Assembly: GCA_003537755.1 (NCBI GenBank)
Contig: DPQS01000035.1
Coordinates: 17,854-71,341 of the forward strand
Reading direction: 5' to 3'
From: Clostridiales bacterium
GTDB taxonomy: Bacteria > Bacillota > Clostridia > Christensenellales > CAG-314
Length of the DNA stretch: 53,488 nt
Positions within the stretch are counted from its first letter, which is position 1. The number at the start of each line of letters is the position of its first letter. Position numbers and translations under genes: made by a program. The notes beneath the pieces are model-generated. The model was given only the letters and a program-made list of their open reading frames with translations. It did not search any database and had not been told where the DNA came from. Of the stretch, positions 24,679 through 36,200 are shown in pieces.

Positions 24679-26148
24679 TTACTTACCGAGTTTAACACGT
24701 GGGTCAACCACTGCATACATAAGATCGCTGAACAAAGTACCCACAACCGTAAGTACGGCAATAAACATGTTGTAACCCATGATAAACGGAATGTCACCCA
24801 CTACCAATGCGTCGTAGGCAAGTTTACCGATACCCGGGATACTGAACACCGTTTCGGTGATCATCGCTCCGCCGAAAAGGCTGGGCAAAATGCCTGCCAT
24901 CATGGTGACGAGAGGAATCATTGTGTTGCGGAAAACGTGTTTGTAGATAACTTTGTTTTCACTAAGTCCCTTAGCGCGGGCAGTACGTACGTAGTCGGCT
25001 TTTAATGCTTCCAACGTGTTTGTACGAGTGTAACGCATAAGAGAACCGATACTGAGAATTACCAACACTGCCATAGGCAACACCATGTGCCACAACATGT
25101 CGCACAGACGCTGGAACCAGTTTGCGTTCATCGGAAGCGACGCCGAAACAAGACCGCCTACTTCAAACCAGCCGAGTTGCACGGCGAATACACGAATAAA
25201 CAGTGCACCGAGGAAGAATGTGGGCAAACTGATACCGATCATCGCAAGTATCGTGACGGTGTAGTCCAACACGCCGTATTGGTGCGTTGCCGCCTTGATA
25301 CCCAGAGGAATGGCAATGGCAAATTGCAGTATGGTAGCAATAAAGGCTATTGCAAAGGAAATACCCATATTCTGGAATATTACCGTCTGAACAGGCTTTT
25401 TGTACTTAAAGGACATACCGAGATTGCCTTGAAGCATGTTTCCGAGCCAGCCGAAGTAGCCGCCGAGAATAGAGACAAACTTGTCCCAGCCCGTTGCCAC
25501 GCTGTAGTTTACAGCAACGTCATTTTTTGCGCCGTTGCTGTCGGTAAACACAATCTGACGTATTACGGACAAGTCTTCGGTAGTTTCGACAAGAGTAAAC
25601 GTTCCGCTTTCCTTAAGTTCCAGTACTTCGTCAAGCGTAATTATCGTATTGTCGTTTTTATTGTTGTCGTCTTCCGTAGCGTCGTCCTTTTTGTCGCCGC
25701 TTTCGGTTGTGTTTGTACCGCGAAGAGTAACCTTGTATATTTTGTATGTACAAACGCCGCCGTCGGAAGGCACTTCCAGCACTACGCGCATGTTGTGTGC
25801 GCCGTCGTAACTGCCTGCGTACCACTCGAGGTAAGACTCACCGCCGGGCACCACGTGATTCTCGTAAGTGTCCGCTTTGGTGTTTTTGGTAAACGTTATA
25901 TCCTTGTATTCGCTACCTTCGCCGAGTTTCAACTTAAGGTATGCGTCCGGCATGGCAAGCCCGTACAATTCCTTGATGCGGTCCACGTCATCCTGCGTCA
26001 TGGTACCTTGCGATACTGCCGACGAATATTGATTGTCTACGTAGTCCGTAGGCATCATGCGAGCAAGAGCATAAATTATTACCGACACTCCGAAAAGAAT
26101 GAGCACGGACAACAATAATCTCTTGACTATATACTTTATCATGTCCAT
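24679..26148 (-). CDS. oppB: Oligopeptide ABC transporter permease OppB with large extracytoplasmic insertion
   Basis: A 489-residue protein, about 150 residues longer than usual. Normal OppB landmarks are present: TM1 (about 8-30), 'YGLAMPDAY' (62-70), then 'YFGWLGNMLQGNLGMSF', and the core permease with 'ALKADYVRTARAKGLSENKV' and a 'VDPRVKLGK' end. Residues about 71-227, which would normally be a short loop, form an extra domain with a very acidic Asp/Asn/Lys linker (about 150-168). Topology places it outside the membrane. The insertion may contact OppA or the wall; that is inference. It follows oppA after 156 bp with a strong hairpin (26200-26226). The weak AGGA site makes the exact start (26148 or the ATG two codons later) uncertain. 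Confidence 0.93.
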   Translation of the reverse strand: MDMIKYIVKRLLLSVLILFGVSVIIYALARMMPTDYVDNQYSSAVSQGTMTQDDVDRIKELYGLAMPDAYLKLKLGEGSEYKDITFTKNTKADTYENHVVPGGESYLEWYAGSYDGAHNMRVVLEVPSDGGVCTYKIYKVTLRGTNTTESGDKKDDATEDDNNKNDNTIITLDEVLELKESGTFTLVETTEDLSVIRQIVFTDSNGAKNDVAVNYSVATGWDKFVSILGGYFGWLGNMLQGNLGMSFKYKKPVQTVIFQNMGISFAIAFIATILQFAIAIPLGIKAATHQYGVLDYTVTILAMIGISLPTFFLGALFIRVFAVQLGWFEVGGLVSASLPMNANWFQRLCDMLWHMVLPMAVLVILSIGSLMRYTRTNTLEALKADYVRTARAKGLSENKVIYKHVFRNTMIPLVTMMAGILPSLFGGAMITETVFSIPGIGKLAYDALVVGDIPFIMGYNMFIAVLTVVGTLFSDLMYAVVDPRVKLGK

Positions 26149-26199
26149 AGTAAAAGCGTCCTGTGTTGTTAGGCTGTGTTAATGGGCTGATACCGCATT

Positions 26200-26226
26200 G
26201 ACGAGAGAACAATTTGTCCTCTCGTC
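26200..26226 (-). other. Intercistronic stem-loop between oppA and oppB
   Basis: GACGAGAG (26200-26207) and CTCTCGTC (26219-26226) pair perfectly, and ACAA/TTGT extends the stem inward. No U-run follows on the transcript. Its position after a binding-protein gene matches the pstS-pstC hairpin and suggests transcript protection for oppA. Confidence 0.75.
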
Positions 26227-26304
26227 GCGGCGCGAGTTTGCACGCTCGACTTAGCCATTTTGCGCATTATACGCGGTCGGCGACAATGCCGCCAAGTGTT
26301 TGTC

Positions 26305-28929
26305 TTAGTTGTACTCTACTTCCCAGATACGCGACAACAGTCCGTTGTACGGAGTAAGGTCGTTGTCCTTGGTCATAGAAGCTCTCTTGAGGATTTCGCC
26401 CCTGAATGCGGCAAGGTCGTTTCTTTGGTAGGTGGGGAATTCCACTGCCAATTCCATAATCTTGTCCAGTGCTTCGGCGTAGATTTCCATACGTTCTTTT
26501 TGGTCAGTCGTTTCTCTGCCTGCGTCGATGAGGTCGCTCAACTGTTGTACGAGTTGCCACTCGGTCTTGTAAACGCTGTCTTTCAAAGTGCCCTTGATGT
26601 AGGAATAACCCCAGTTGTTGGTGGAGCTTGCCTTGCTGTCCTTGTGGTAAACCTGGTACATGTCTGGGTCAACCGTGGAAGACCATGCTGCAGCCCACAC
26701 TGCCAACTTACCCGTAGACAGGTCGCTGAGTGCCGTTTGCGAAGTAACTACCTGCACGTCGAATCCGTTTGCGTTGAGTACTTTTACGGCATTGAGGAAC
26801 ATAGCGTATGCGGGGTGGTCGGTAGAACCGCCTGCAATTGTAAATTTGTAGTTGAGCGTATCCGTGCCGAAACCGGTGATGACCTTTTCATATACGCCGT
26901 TGCCGTTAAGACGGTAACCTGCCTCTTCCACCAATTCCTTAATTTCCGCACCTGTGCTGTCGTAACTGTAATCAAGGCCTTTTGCTTCGTCCTTGTAGAC
27001 CGTTGCACCATCGGGATAAGCCCAGCTTGCCTTGGACATGGGACGGTAAATAATTGAAGCAAGACCGCCCTTGTAGTAGTTCTGGACAATGATGGAAGTG
27101 TCCATCGCCTTCATGATTGCACGACGTACGTTGATGTTGGGTACGAAACGAGGATTGATACCGACGTAACCGTAACCGCTGGTCATGGTTTGCACCGACG
27201 TAATTCCGGCTTCCTGCAAAGCGGTTTTGTTTTCCTGAGTAGCGTTAGGTTCGCCGAAGTCGATATCGCCGTTGATAAGTGCGCCGATTACCTGGTCGGT
27301 TTCTACAACCTTGTACTTGAGGTACTTGATCTTGGCATTGGAGAGTTTCTTACCTACGGTTTCGAAAAAGGGGTTACGTTCGTAATAGACCATGTTCTTG
27401 TCAAAGAACGTGTCCGCGCTGACTTTGTTTTGGTTGCCTGTTTCGTTGGAAGCCATGTAGGAACCTGCGCCGAGAGGCAAACCGACCTTTTCGGGAGCGT
27501 TGACGACCGTGTTCATAAAGTCGCTGTCACCGAATTCCAGACCGAAGTTGCTCTTACCGTCAAACTCGTTGATGTAGTCGTGAGTTACACCCTTTTTGTT
27601 GGTGTAACTGTGTGTGGAGTAGTAATGCATCGGGGAAACGGTGAAAGAGAAGTTGTAAATTGCTTTGGGGTCCACACCGTTGATTTTGATGCAGAGTACG
27701 TCGTACTCTTCGTTGTTCATTTCTTCTCTAGAAACGCCTTCGAAAGAAGTAACCTTTTTGGTTGTGACGCCGGTGATGCTCGGGACTACCTTTTCATTGT
27801 TTGCGAAGTGCTGACTCTTTGCTTCTGCGGCAAACAGGTCGGAAATAGTACCTGCGGTACCCCAGTTGGTAACAACGCTTTCAAACGAGGACGCCTGAGT
27901 GCTCTTTACATTGTATTTTCCGTCGGAAGTCTTGGGGAAGAAGGAACCGAATACGCTGTTTACGCAGACCTGTTGCTCCGCCGCTTCCTTGGTAAGACTC
28001 TTGTCGGCTGCCATAAGTTCTTCTACGTACGATTTGATTTCGTCGTTGTAGATGGTTTGTGCGGCAGCGGCGTCAAGTTTGAAGTTGCCGTTTTCGTCTT
28101 TGTAAGTTTTGTTGTTTTCCTTACGAAGAAGTTCGCTATAACCGCCGTCGTTGAGAAGGAACACCTGCCACTTGTCGGTAAATTCGTTGTTCTCCTTGTA
28201 GGAAGTCATATCGATTGCATTCCAGTCGGAGTTAAGCTCTTCCAGGAACTTGGCTGCAACGGTTTCGAAATCCTTTTTCAGTTGAGGATAAGCCTCGTCT
28301 GCAGGCTTGCTGCACTCTTCATCCTTACCGGCAACACCTTCGTATCTGACGTAATTTACAAGGTCGCTGATACGCTTATTTGCCGCATCTGCGAAACTTT
28401 GTTCAAATGCCGTTTCGTCACCGGGTTGAAGTTGTTGCTGACGGTAACTCTTGAGTCCTACAATGTCCGTGGAGTAAATCGTGGACGAGCCCGTGTAAGC
28501 GGGATCGAGGTACAAGTACAGGTTGAACAGCACGTCCTTGATGGTGAGAGGTTCGCCGTCGGAGAACTTGATGCCGTTTTTGATAAGGAACTCATAGTTG
28601 GTGTATTCGCCTTCTTCCTTGACGGTATAAGCCTTGACAACCGTAGGTTCGTCCTCACCGCAAACGATTTTGCCGTTTTTGTCGGTGTTAAGCATACCGA
28701 TTTGCGTAATTCCGACAATCTGCGAGTCGTAAGCAGACGACGAGAAATACGGGTTGAAAACTCCGTCCGGGGTCGAAATACTCATTGTGAACGCACGCGT
28801 TTCCTGATCGTACTTTTTGGTATTGTCATCGGGATTGGGCGTATCGTTGTTACATGCGACAAGTCCGAAAACCTGCATCACCAGGAAGCAAGCAAGGACC
28901 AACGCAAATACTCTACTGCTCTTTTTCAT
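26305..28929 (-). CDS. oppA: Oligopeptide-binding lipoprotein OppA (SBP family 5), oversized
   Basis: A 874-residue lipoprotein (lipobox L-V-A-C, Cys26); typical family members have 500-600 residues. Family landmarks: 'NYEFLIKNGIKFSDGEPLTIKDVLFNLYLYLDP' region, 'YVGINPRFVPNINVRRAIMKAMD', 'RYLNGNGVYEK'-like segments and a C-terminal 'RKEYAEALDKIMELAVEFPTYQ'-like end. About 220-270 extra residues, rich in charged helices, lie at about 155-425 between the 'DGEPLTIKDV' block and 'FTVSPMHYY'. The ATG follows AAGGAG by ten bases. It lies 29 bp after the preceding lipoprotein gene. It probably captures long peptides, including products of the giant protease upstream. Confidence 0.92.
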   Translation of the reverse strand: MKKSSRVFALVLACFLVMQVFGLVACNNDTPNPDDNTKKYDQETRAFTMSISTPDGVFNPYFSSSAYDSQIVGITQIGMLNTDKNGKIVCGEDEPTVVKAYTVKEEGEYTNYEFLIKNGIKFSDGEPLTIKDVLFNLYLYLDPAYTGSSTIYSTDIVGLKSYRQQQLQPGDETAFEQSFADAANKRISDLVNYVRYEGVAGKDEECSKPADEAYPQLKKDFETVAAKFLEELNSDWNAIDMTSYKENNEFTDKWQVFLLNDGGYSELLRKENNKTYKDENGNFKLDAAAAQTIYNDEIKSYVEELMAADKSLTKEAAEQQVCVNSVFGSFFPKTSDGKYNVKSTQASSFESVVTNWGTAGTISDLFAAEAKSQHFANNEKVVPSITGVTTKKVTSFEGVSREEMNNEEYDVLCIKINGVDPKAIYNFSFTVSPMHYYSTHSYTNKKGVTHDYINEFDGKSNFGLEFGDSDFMNTVVNAPEKVGLPLGAGSYMASNETGNQNKVSADTFFDKNMVYYERNPFFETVGKKLSNAKIKYLKYKVVETDQVIGALINGDIDFGEPNATQENKTALQEAGITSVQTMTSGYGYVGINPRFVPNINVRRAIMKAMDTSIIVQNYYKGGLASIIYRPMSKASWAYPDGATVYKDEAKGLDYSYDSTGAEIKELVEEAGYRLNGNGVYEKVITGFGTDTLNYKFTIAGGSTDHPAYAMFLNAVKVLNANGFDVQVVTSQTALSDLSTGKLAVWAAAWSSTVDPDMYQVYHKDSKASSTNNWGYSYIKGTLKDSVYKTEWQLVQQLSDLIDAGRETTDQKERMEIYAEALDKIMELAVEFPTYQRNDLAAFRGEILKRASMTKDNDLTPYNGLLSRIWEVEYN

Positions 28930-28958
28930 TATTCAAACTCCTTTGTTCAGTTTTTCGC

Positions 28959-30122
28959 TCAGGCGTTTTCCGGACCTGTCATGACTATTGTCACAGCCGA
29001 TTCTATGTCGACGGGAGCAGGTGCGGTTGTCTGAGCGTTGTTGTCGATAATCCATTTGTCGAAAGCAGGTTCCAGGTAACTTTTGTGATTGCAATTGATT
29101 GTGCCCGATACGCTGACACCACTTACCCGGGCGCCCTCCACGGCACCGCAGGCAAACATTGCAAGTTTGTAGTCACCCGACAAAGTCACTTCCGCATTTA
29201 TGCTTACATTGCTAAACGTCAAATCGTAAACATTCGCTTTTTCGCCGAGAGTAGCAAACAAAGCGCAGTTGGCAGGGTTGTTTCTGTTGAAAGTGTAATC
29301 AATACTTACGTTGGAAATCGTGTGTCCGTTTCCGTTGATTGTAACGTTGAGTTGTTCTGCAATGCTCCACTCAACACCTGTAAAGTCAAGGTCTGCGTCC
29401 ACGTAGATATTACCACCCGTAAGCAATGCCGAAGTAAATTCACGTGTAGTCTTGACAATTGTCCATAGACCGGGAATAAACTTGACGTACACCGTCACGT
29501 CGTCCTTGCCGAATGTGTACGGCCAGGAAAACACTTGCGTGCATTCCGCATCGGCATAGTACTCGTAAAGAGTGCTGTTGTCCTTGGACGGTTGTTGACG
29601 ACTGGAAGGCTTGTTACGAGTTTTTCCGGGTTCGCCGTCGCTGATAGTCTTGACGACTTCACCCGTCTGGCTGTCGACAAACTTCATTTCAACCTTCTGC
29701 ACCAGATTGGCGTACAAGGTTACGTCTGCCGTAACGCGCATTGTTTCGAAATTCCATTCTTCTCCCAGTGCGACAATGCCGTTTTCGTCCTTGACAATGT
29801 TGCCTTCGGCGTCAAGCTGTGGCAAGTACCACTTGTTGTCGCAATAGTATCCGCTGAATGACATTGAAGCGAAGTCGTTGCGGTCGCCGGGTTTCAATCC
29901 GACAAGAGAGTTGTCGCCAACACCCAAAAACAGTTGCACGTCGCGAGCGGCGAGCTTGTTGTCCGATTTGTACTTGTCGCCGACGTTGTAATCGAACGTG
30001 ACAAGATAATCGTAGTCTTTGGTTGCTGTCTGACACGCGCCGAGCAACGTCAAAGCGACGAACAGCGTCAGTGCCATGATGACAATCGGTAATATTTTGC
30101 TGTGTTTTGTTGTCTTAAACAT
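28959..30122 (-). CDS. Surface lipoprotein of unknown function, co-encoded with opp
   Basis: A 387-residue lipoprotein (lipobox L-G-A-C, Cys30). ATG 30122 has GAGG seven bases upstream. I do not recognise a named family. About 35-220 is a mixed region with B-repeat-like phrases ('VTLYANLVQKVEMKFVDSQT', 'VTVYVKFIPG'). About 225-350 looks like a short right-handed beta-helix with the landmark 'INGNGHTISNVSI' seen also in the lipoproteins at 434-3469 and 3555-6233. It lies between the giant protease and oppA in the same direction, so it may aid peptide capture or docking at the surface. The role is unknown. Confidence 0.82.
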   Translation of the reverse strand: MFKTTKHSKILPIVIMALTLFVALTLLGACQTATKDYDYLVTFDYNVGDKYKSDNKLAARDVQLFLGVGDNSLVGLKPGDRNDFASMSFSGYYCDNKWYLPQLDAEGNIVKDENGIVALGEEWNFETMRVTADVTLYANLVQKVEMKFVDSQTGEVVKTISDGEPGKTRNKPSSRQQPSKDNSTLYEYYADAECTQVFSWPYTFGKDDVTVYVKFIPGLWTIVKTTREFTSALLTGGNIYVDADLDFTGVEWSIAEQLNVTINGNGHTISNVSIDYTFNRNNPANCALFATLGEKANVYDLTFSNVSINAEVTLSGDYKLAMFACGAVEGARVSGVSVSGTINCNHKSYLEPAFDKWIIDNNAQTTAPAPVDIESAVTIVMTGPENA

Positions 30123-30185
30123 TTTCAATCCTCAGGCGAAAACCGATGTGACCTCGCCGTACATTCAGATGTCGATCGTGTTGTC

Positions 30186-30220
30186 CCGTGAAAGGCGCGA
30201 CAAAGCCGCGCTTTTCACGG
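30186..30220 (-). other. Strong intercistronic stem-loop after the giant protease gene
   Basis: CCGTGAAA-G-GCGCG (30186-30199) pairs with CGCGC-T-TTTCACGG (30207-30220), 14 bp with one wobble pair and a 7-nt loop. No U-run follows on the minus-strand transcript, and no good promoter was found between it and 30122. Read-through from the protease into the lipoprotein-opp genes is therefore plausible. Confidence 0.75.
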
Positions 30221-30248
30221 AATCAGTTACTTTTGTTTGTTGGAACAA

Positions 30249-33200
30249 TTAGTTTTTGTTGCCGTTTTTCTTTTTGATTACCAGCACAGTGGCAACCGCT
30301 GCGGCTGCAACTACCGCTACGCTACCGAGAACAATGCCTACAATCGCGCCTGCGGGCAGACCGTTGTCGACGGACGGCGTATCGGGCGAATCGGGCTTAT
30401 CGGGTACATCGGGTACGTCGGGTACGTCTGTGGTACCGCTGTCGACATACTCTATGTTGAGCAACAGTTGCGCCGTGTAAGTTTTGCCGTTGTACTCGCA
30501 GGAGATGTTGATGTCCTTGTCACCGTTGACAAACTTGGTTTTGTCCGTCGTGTAATCCGTCACAAACAGTTCCGACTTGTCGGCAAACACAAGTTTGATT
30601 GTCATGCCGGTTCCGTCGAATTGTTCGCCTGCCTTGTATCTTGTTTTGTTTGGCGTTGTGGCAATTACCAGTTTGTCAACCTGTACGGGGCTGCCGAGCG
30701 CTTGTTTCTTGTTGCGCAAAGCCGTTTCGTACCTGACCAGTTTGTCGAAGTAACTGCCAAGCAACGTAAGTTGTTGACTATCGCTGATTGCGTTGTAGGC
30801 AACGCGTGCGTTTGTAACAGCCTCCGAGATGTCGTCAAGCTCGCTGACCGAGGTAACGTTGCCGATTTCCTCTTCCGTCATCATGGCAGTTGCGCTGTCT
30901 ACAAGTTCCATTACGTTGTGCGTAGCGTCCGTAGGCAGAATCTCTTCGGTGGTCTTAACCGTGAAGAACGTTGTCCACAATGCAGAGTCGTAACCGGTAC
31001 CGTTTTTGGGTACGATTGCCGTCAGACCGAAGTCGGCAATCATCGACGGGTAGTACACACGTTTTGCGGCGAAGTCTTTGAAGTTTGCGTAGTAGTTGTT
31101 GATACCGTAAGTCTTAAACAACGCGTACTCTACCGAGGTTTCCGCAAAAGCAGTGCCGTCAACGAACGTGGCATACAAAACAGGTGCCTGTACGCTGTTG
31201 AAAGTGTAATTTTTGACGGAACTGTTGTAGAATGCGTAACTTCCGATAGACTTGACCGTGTAGGCAAGTTCGATGTCGGTAAGTTGCGAAACCTTTTCAA
31301 ATGCTCTTGCTGCGATTTCCACGGTTTTGTCAAGAGTCTTGTAGCTTGCGGCTTGCTTACCTGCCGGATACTGCAACAAGATGTAGCCGTTGTCAGCCTT
31401 GGCGTACAACACTCCGTCGAAAGAAGTGATTACGTTGCCGCCGGCGACGATTTCGGTAAGAGTTCTGATGTTTGCGAATGCGCCCGCGCCGTAAGCGTAT
31501 ACCTGACGTACCCGCTCTTTTTCTACTCTGCCCTTTTCGTCGTATTCGTCCCAGTGGTAATCCGCAGACACGCTGTCAAACGTTGCAGGCAACGTGACGG
31601 TTGTAAGTTTGGTTTCGGCAAAAGCATATTCGCCAACGTACTTCAATGCACCGAATGTTACGCTTGTAAGGGCAGCGCCGTTGAATGCGTTGTTGCCTAC
31701 ATGCGTCGCCGAGTCAAGCGCGATGGTTTTCAGCGCGGAAGAAGCAAATGCGTAGTTGCCGATTGTTTCCACATTGCCGAAGTCTGCATCCACAAGCGAC
31801 TTGGCGTTGTAGAACGCGTAGTTGCCGATTGTTTTGACGCCTTCGAGATTGATTGTTTTGACAGATACGCAGTTGTAGAATGCGTAATTGCCGATTGTTT
31901 GTACACTTGAAGGCAACGTAACGGAGGTAAGTCTTGTACGTCTGCCGGAAGAGTACAGTGCGTAATCGCCGATAGCGGTCGTACCTTCGCCGAATTCAAC
32001 GGAAGTAATTTCGTTGCTGTTGCGGAATACGTTTGCGCCCATCTTTGTTACTGCGCCAAGTTTGACCGTAACAATGCCGTAACTGTCGGCAAATGCTTCT
32101 TCGCCGATTACGGACAATCTCTGGAAGTTGACGTTGGTGATGTTTGCACCGCTGAACGCGCTGTCGCCTGCTTCTGCAAGATTTTCGGCAGAAACGACCG
32201 TAAGTTTTTCACAAAGCGCAAATGCACTGTTTCCGACTGTCGTCACGTTGGGCAAACTTACCGATGTAAGCGATGTGCAACCGACAAATGCCCGGTCGCC
32301 TACGCTTGTCACGTTGTCAAGCCCGACTACTTCCGTCAGTTTGCTGCAACCCGCAAACAATCCTTCGGGGATTGTCGTAAGGTTTTCAAACGTGACTTTT
32401 GTTACCGAGCTGTCGGCAAATGCGTACTTTCCGATTTGCCTGATACGAGTCATATCCAGTTCGTTGCTCAACTGCACGCCGGACAATGCGCCGTCGGCAA
32501 TTTTGTCAACAAGCACAGACATCAGGAAGTCCTTGGTGTAAGCGGGTACGGAGATAAGTTCGTAACCGTCCAAAGAGTACAACACACCGCTGGATGCAGA
32601 GTAGTAGTTGTTATGCCAGGACGAGTATCCTTTGATGAAGAAACCGCTTGTGGAAGAGCCTGCGAAACTCGTTGCTCCGATAAACACCGAACGACCGAAC
32701 GTCGGACGGGTTCTGTCGGACAAGTTGACAATTGTAAGCGCGGTACAATCCTTAAATGCGTAGTCGCCGATCGTGTACGTGCCATCGGGCAGCGTAAAAT
32801 TGTCGATTGCCGTGTTTTCAAACGCGTTTGCGCCGATACCGCGGAAGTCACTGCTTGTAAGCGTTACCGAAGTAAGATTTGTACAGTTTGCAAATGCACC
32901 GCTACCTATGTTTTGTCCGCCGTAGGAGAAACTCGTCAGTGCCGTGCAACCCTCGAACATTCCTTTACCGATCTTGGTAAATTCGCTCATAGTTACATCG
33001 CTAAGTGACGTGCAGCCTGCAAAATCTTCCTTTCCTACAACAGTCAACTCGCTGAGGTCGACACTCGTAAGCGCGGTACAGCCCGCAAAAGCTCTGTCTT
33101 TGGTAGTAGTGATACGTTTGGAGTTTTCAATCGTAGTAAGTGCCGTACAACCTTCAAATGCGCCGGGACCGATTGTAATGGTACCGTTAAACTCATCGTG

Positions 33201-36200
33201 AGGATTGTTTTCGCGGTCTACGAATTTGCCGAACTTGACCGTGGTAAGTTTGGGAAGATTCTTAAACGCATCTCTGCCCACAACGTTGCACTGACCGTTG
33301 ATTTCCACGTATTCCAGATTGATACATCCCTGGAATGCGTTTTCGGGGATTTCGGTCAAAGTTGAAGGAAGAATAACCTTCTTTACCGTGGTGTTGTTTT
33401 TGAAGCAGTCCTCGTCGAGATACATCACGTTTTTGTCGCGGGGAATTTCACAAATTTCACCGCCGTAGTAGTCGTACAACGTGTAATTGTTAATACGGTA
33501 AATGTCGCCTACCACCACTTTGACGTACTTGGGCGGCAACGTTGTGCCGTTTGCGGTAATTGTGATAAACGCAGTACCTTTGCTTAGCGCAGTAACAAGA
33601 CCGTTTTGATCTACGCTTGCGATGCCGGGATTGTCGGACTCGAAAACGAATGTTGCGCCGTCAACGTACCACGGCGACAGAGAAGCCGTCAGTTTTGCCG
33701 TTTGTTGCGGATTGAGGTCAAGCGCGGTATCGGTACCGGAGTTGACATCAACAAAGTAACCGCTTGCGTTTTTGACAGCGTCAAGCACCATTTTGTCTGC
33801 AACGGGCTTCAATCCGGATTCTCCCGTAACGGTAACGTTGACGCGTGCATAGATATTTTGGTCAACACCCGTGCTGTCGCGGAGCACCATCGTTGCGCTG
33901 CCTTCGGCAACTGCAAACACTTCGCCCTGCTTTGTTTTGATGTATTGACTGCCGTTTTCCACAAACCATGCCAACGTCTGCGACATAGTGACGTCCGGAC
34001 CTGTTGTAACCACAGGTGCATACAACTCGTTGTGGCTCATGGTAAGGTTGTAATATTTGTATTCCGTACCGTCGGAGTTTTTACCTACGCGGCCTGTAGC
34101 GGCAAGTTTGCCGCCGTCGGCAGATACGACAACAGAGTCGGGATACTGCAACGCCGTAGTCATGTCGATACGGTACGTTGCCTGGTTCATTGCATAGTCT
34201 TCGACAACCAGCAGGAACTGTCCTTCGGAATTCTGTCCGTCGTATCCCGTACTTGCCGCAACTATTTCGTTGTAGAAATCGGTGATTTCAAATGAAACGG
34301 TACTCTTTTCCCCTCTTTGTCCGTAAACAGGCACGGGGTGTTTTGTCGCAAGAGTAAGGACGTTTTCGCCGTTTTTGTTCTTTTTGATGTAGCAAGGCAT
34401 CACGTCCTGAACAAATTGGTTGTCCTGTACTTCAACGTCCATGTACACGCGGTACTTGACTTTTTTGTTTTCCGTATACGGGTCGAAACGTACCTTGTAG
34501 CTAAGTACCTGAGGCGTTTCGTAGTCGACCGTAAAGGTAAAGTCGAAGGTATTGCGGTCGGGATTTTGTCCGCCTTCGTAATCCAGCGTACCTTTAAGCG
34601 ACACTTTGTAGGTCGAATTTTCCTGCAAATTCCAATCCAATGCGTTTATGTCCAGTACGACTGCCGCGCCGCGGTTACTGCCGCCCGCCGCATAGGATTT
34701 GCGGACTTTTTCCTGAACTTCGCTGTAAACGACCTGTCCCGTGGCAGTGTCGGTTACGACGATTTCCATTGTGTTTGCGCCGCGCAACAATCCTGCGTAC
34801 ACCATGTACAACTCGTATATCGTGTGATTGTTGGTCTGGTCAAATATCGAGATTGCGGATTTTTCCTGTTCGGGATAAATCTTGACGTCAGTGGACTCCT
34901 GTTCGTACAAATACGAACCGAGAGTAAGAATGTACTTGTCTTCGAAGTATCTTCCAAGCACTCTCGTTGCAGCCGCGCTTGCCACAAGTTTATCTTCGGG
35001 GGCAACGCTGGTATCCTTTTCGCTGGCGGCAATTTCATATGCGCTGTAGTCAAACAGAGGAGCGTCTGTCCAGTTGCCGTAGAATGCGAGATACGGCAAA
35101 CCGATTGTCACTTCACCTCCGCTGACAGGTGCCAGCGAAACGAAACCTTCGACGTACATACCATTGGCAAAACTATTTTCGATGTAAGTTTTGTCTGCAT
35201 CGGACAACGTGATTTTTACGCTGACTTCAAGGCTTTGGTTTGCGCCGACTTCCACCCGGCTGACTTCTTTGCCACCGACAAACACCTTGGTGTTTGCCGA
35301 CAACATGTACGCTTTTTCCGCAACGGTCTTGTTGTCCGTAGCAAGCGTTTCCGTCATTACGTAGATGTTGGGGTTGTACGTTACTGCTTTTGCGGTGATG
35401 TTGTGTACCGTAAATGTAAATTCGTACACACCCGTGCGATCGGGGTCATCGTACAATTCCACTTTTGTCTTGTCGCGCACATTGCCGTTGCCGTCGGTAA
35501 CGGTAATGTAACTTTCCGACGTGGTTGCGTTTTTGATACTTGCAAGCCCTGCGCCCTGCTTACGGGGCGAGTAAGGATTACCCTCCTCGTTCAGAGCGAT
35601 GGTTGCCGTACTCATCAGCACCTGATTGACAAGCGCGGTCAATTGCATTCTTGCCGCAGCCGTGTCTGCCTGAAGTTCCGTATATCTGGATTTGAGATTC
35701 TGACGAAGCAATGCGATTGCACCTGCCATGTTGGGTGCAGCCATACTTGTTCCGCTGTAAATGTCGTAACCGCCTGCAACGGCACTTGTGATTTCGCCGC
35801 CGTGTGCGGAAATTTCGGGTTTCAGTTGCAAGTCGGGCATCGGTCCCCAACTGGAGAAATCCGACATGAAGGGGCCTGCCTTGAATTCCGAACTGATTTC
35901 GATGTAACCGACGCTTCTCTTTGCCGCGTCAACGATACGTTTGCCTGCGTCCATCGAAATGGACACCGTAGGTACGGGATCGGTCACTTCACCGAGCGAC
36001 ATTTTGATTGTACCGGACAGGTTGTTGTATATGATACATGCATCTGCCCCGTTTGCGCCTGCAAGACGCACCTTGTCGGCAAAGGTCGTGTCGCCACGCT
36101 TGACAAGAGCAATCGTTCCGTCGTAGTCGCCCTTGTTTTGCAGTTCGTTTCTTATGCGGGTGTTGTAGTTGGTCGGACGTCCCACACCGCCGACAACAAC

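Noticed and set aside
30129..30248. Possible operon end between the giant protease and the lipoprotein-opp genes
   Set aside because: The hairpin at 30186-30220 lacks a U-run and no convincing promoter follows it, so a full stop is not supported, although partial attenuation is possible.
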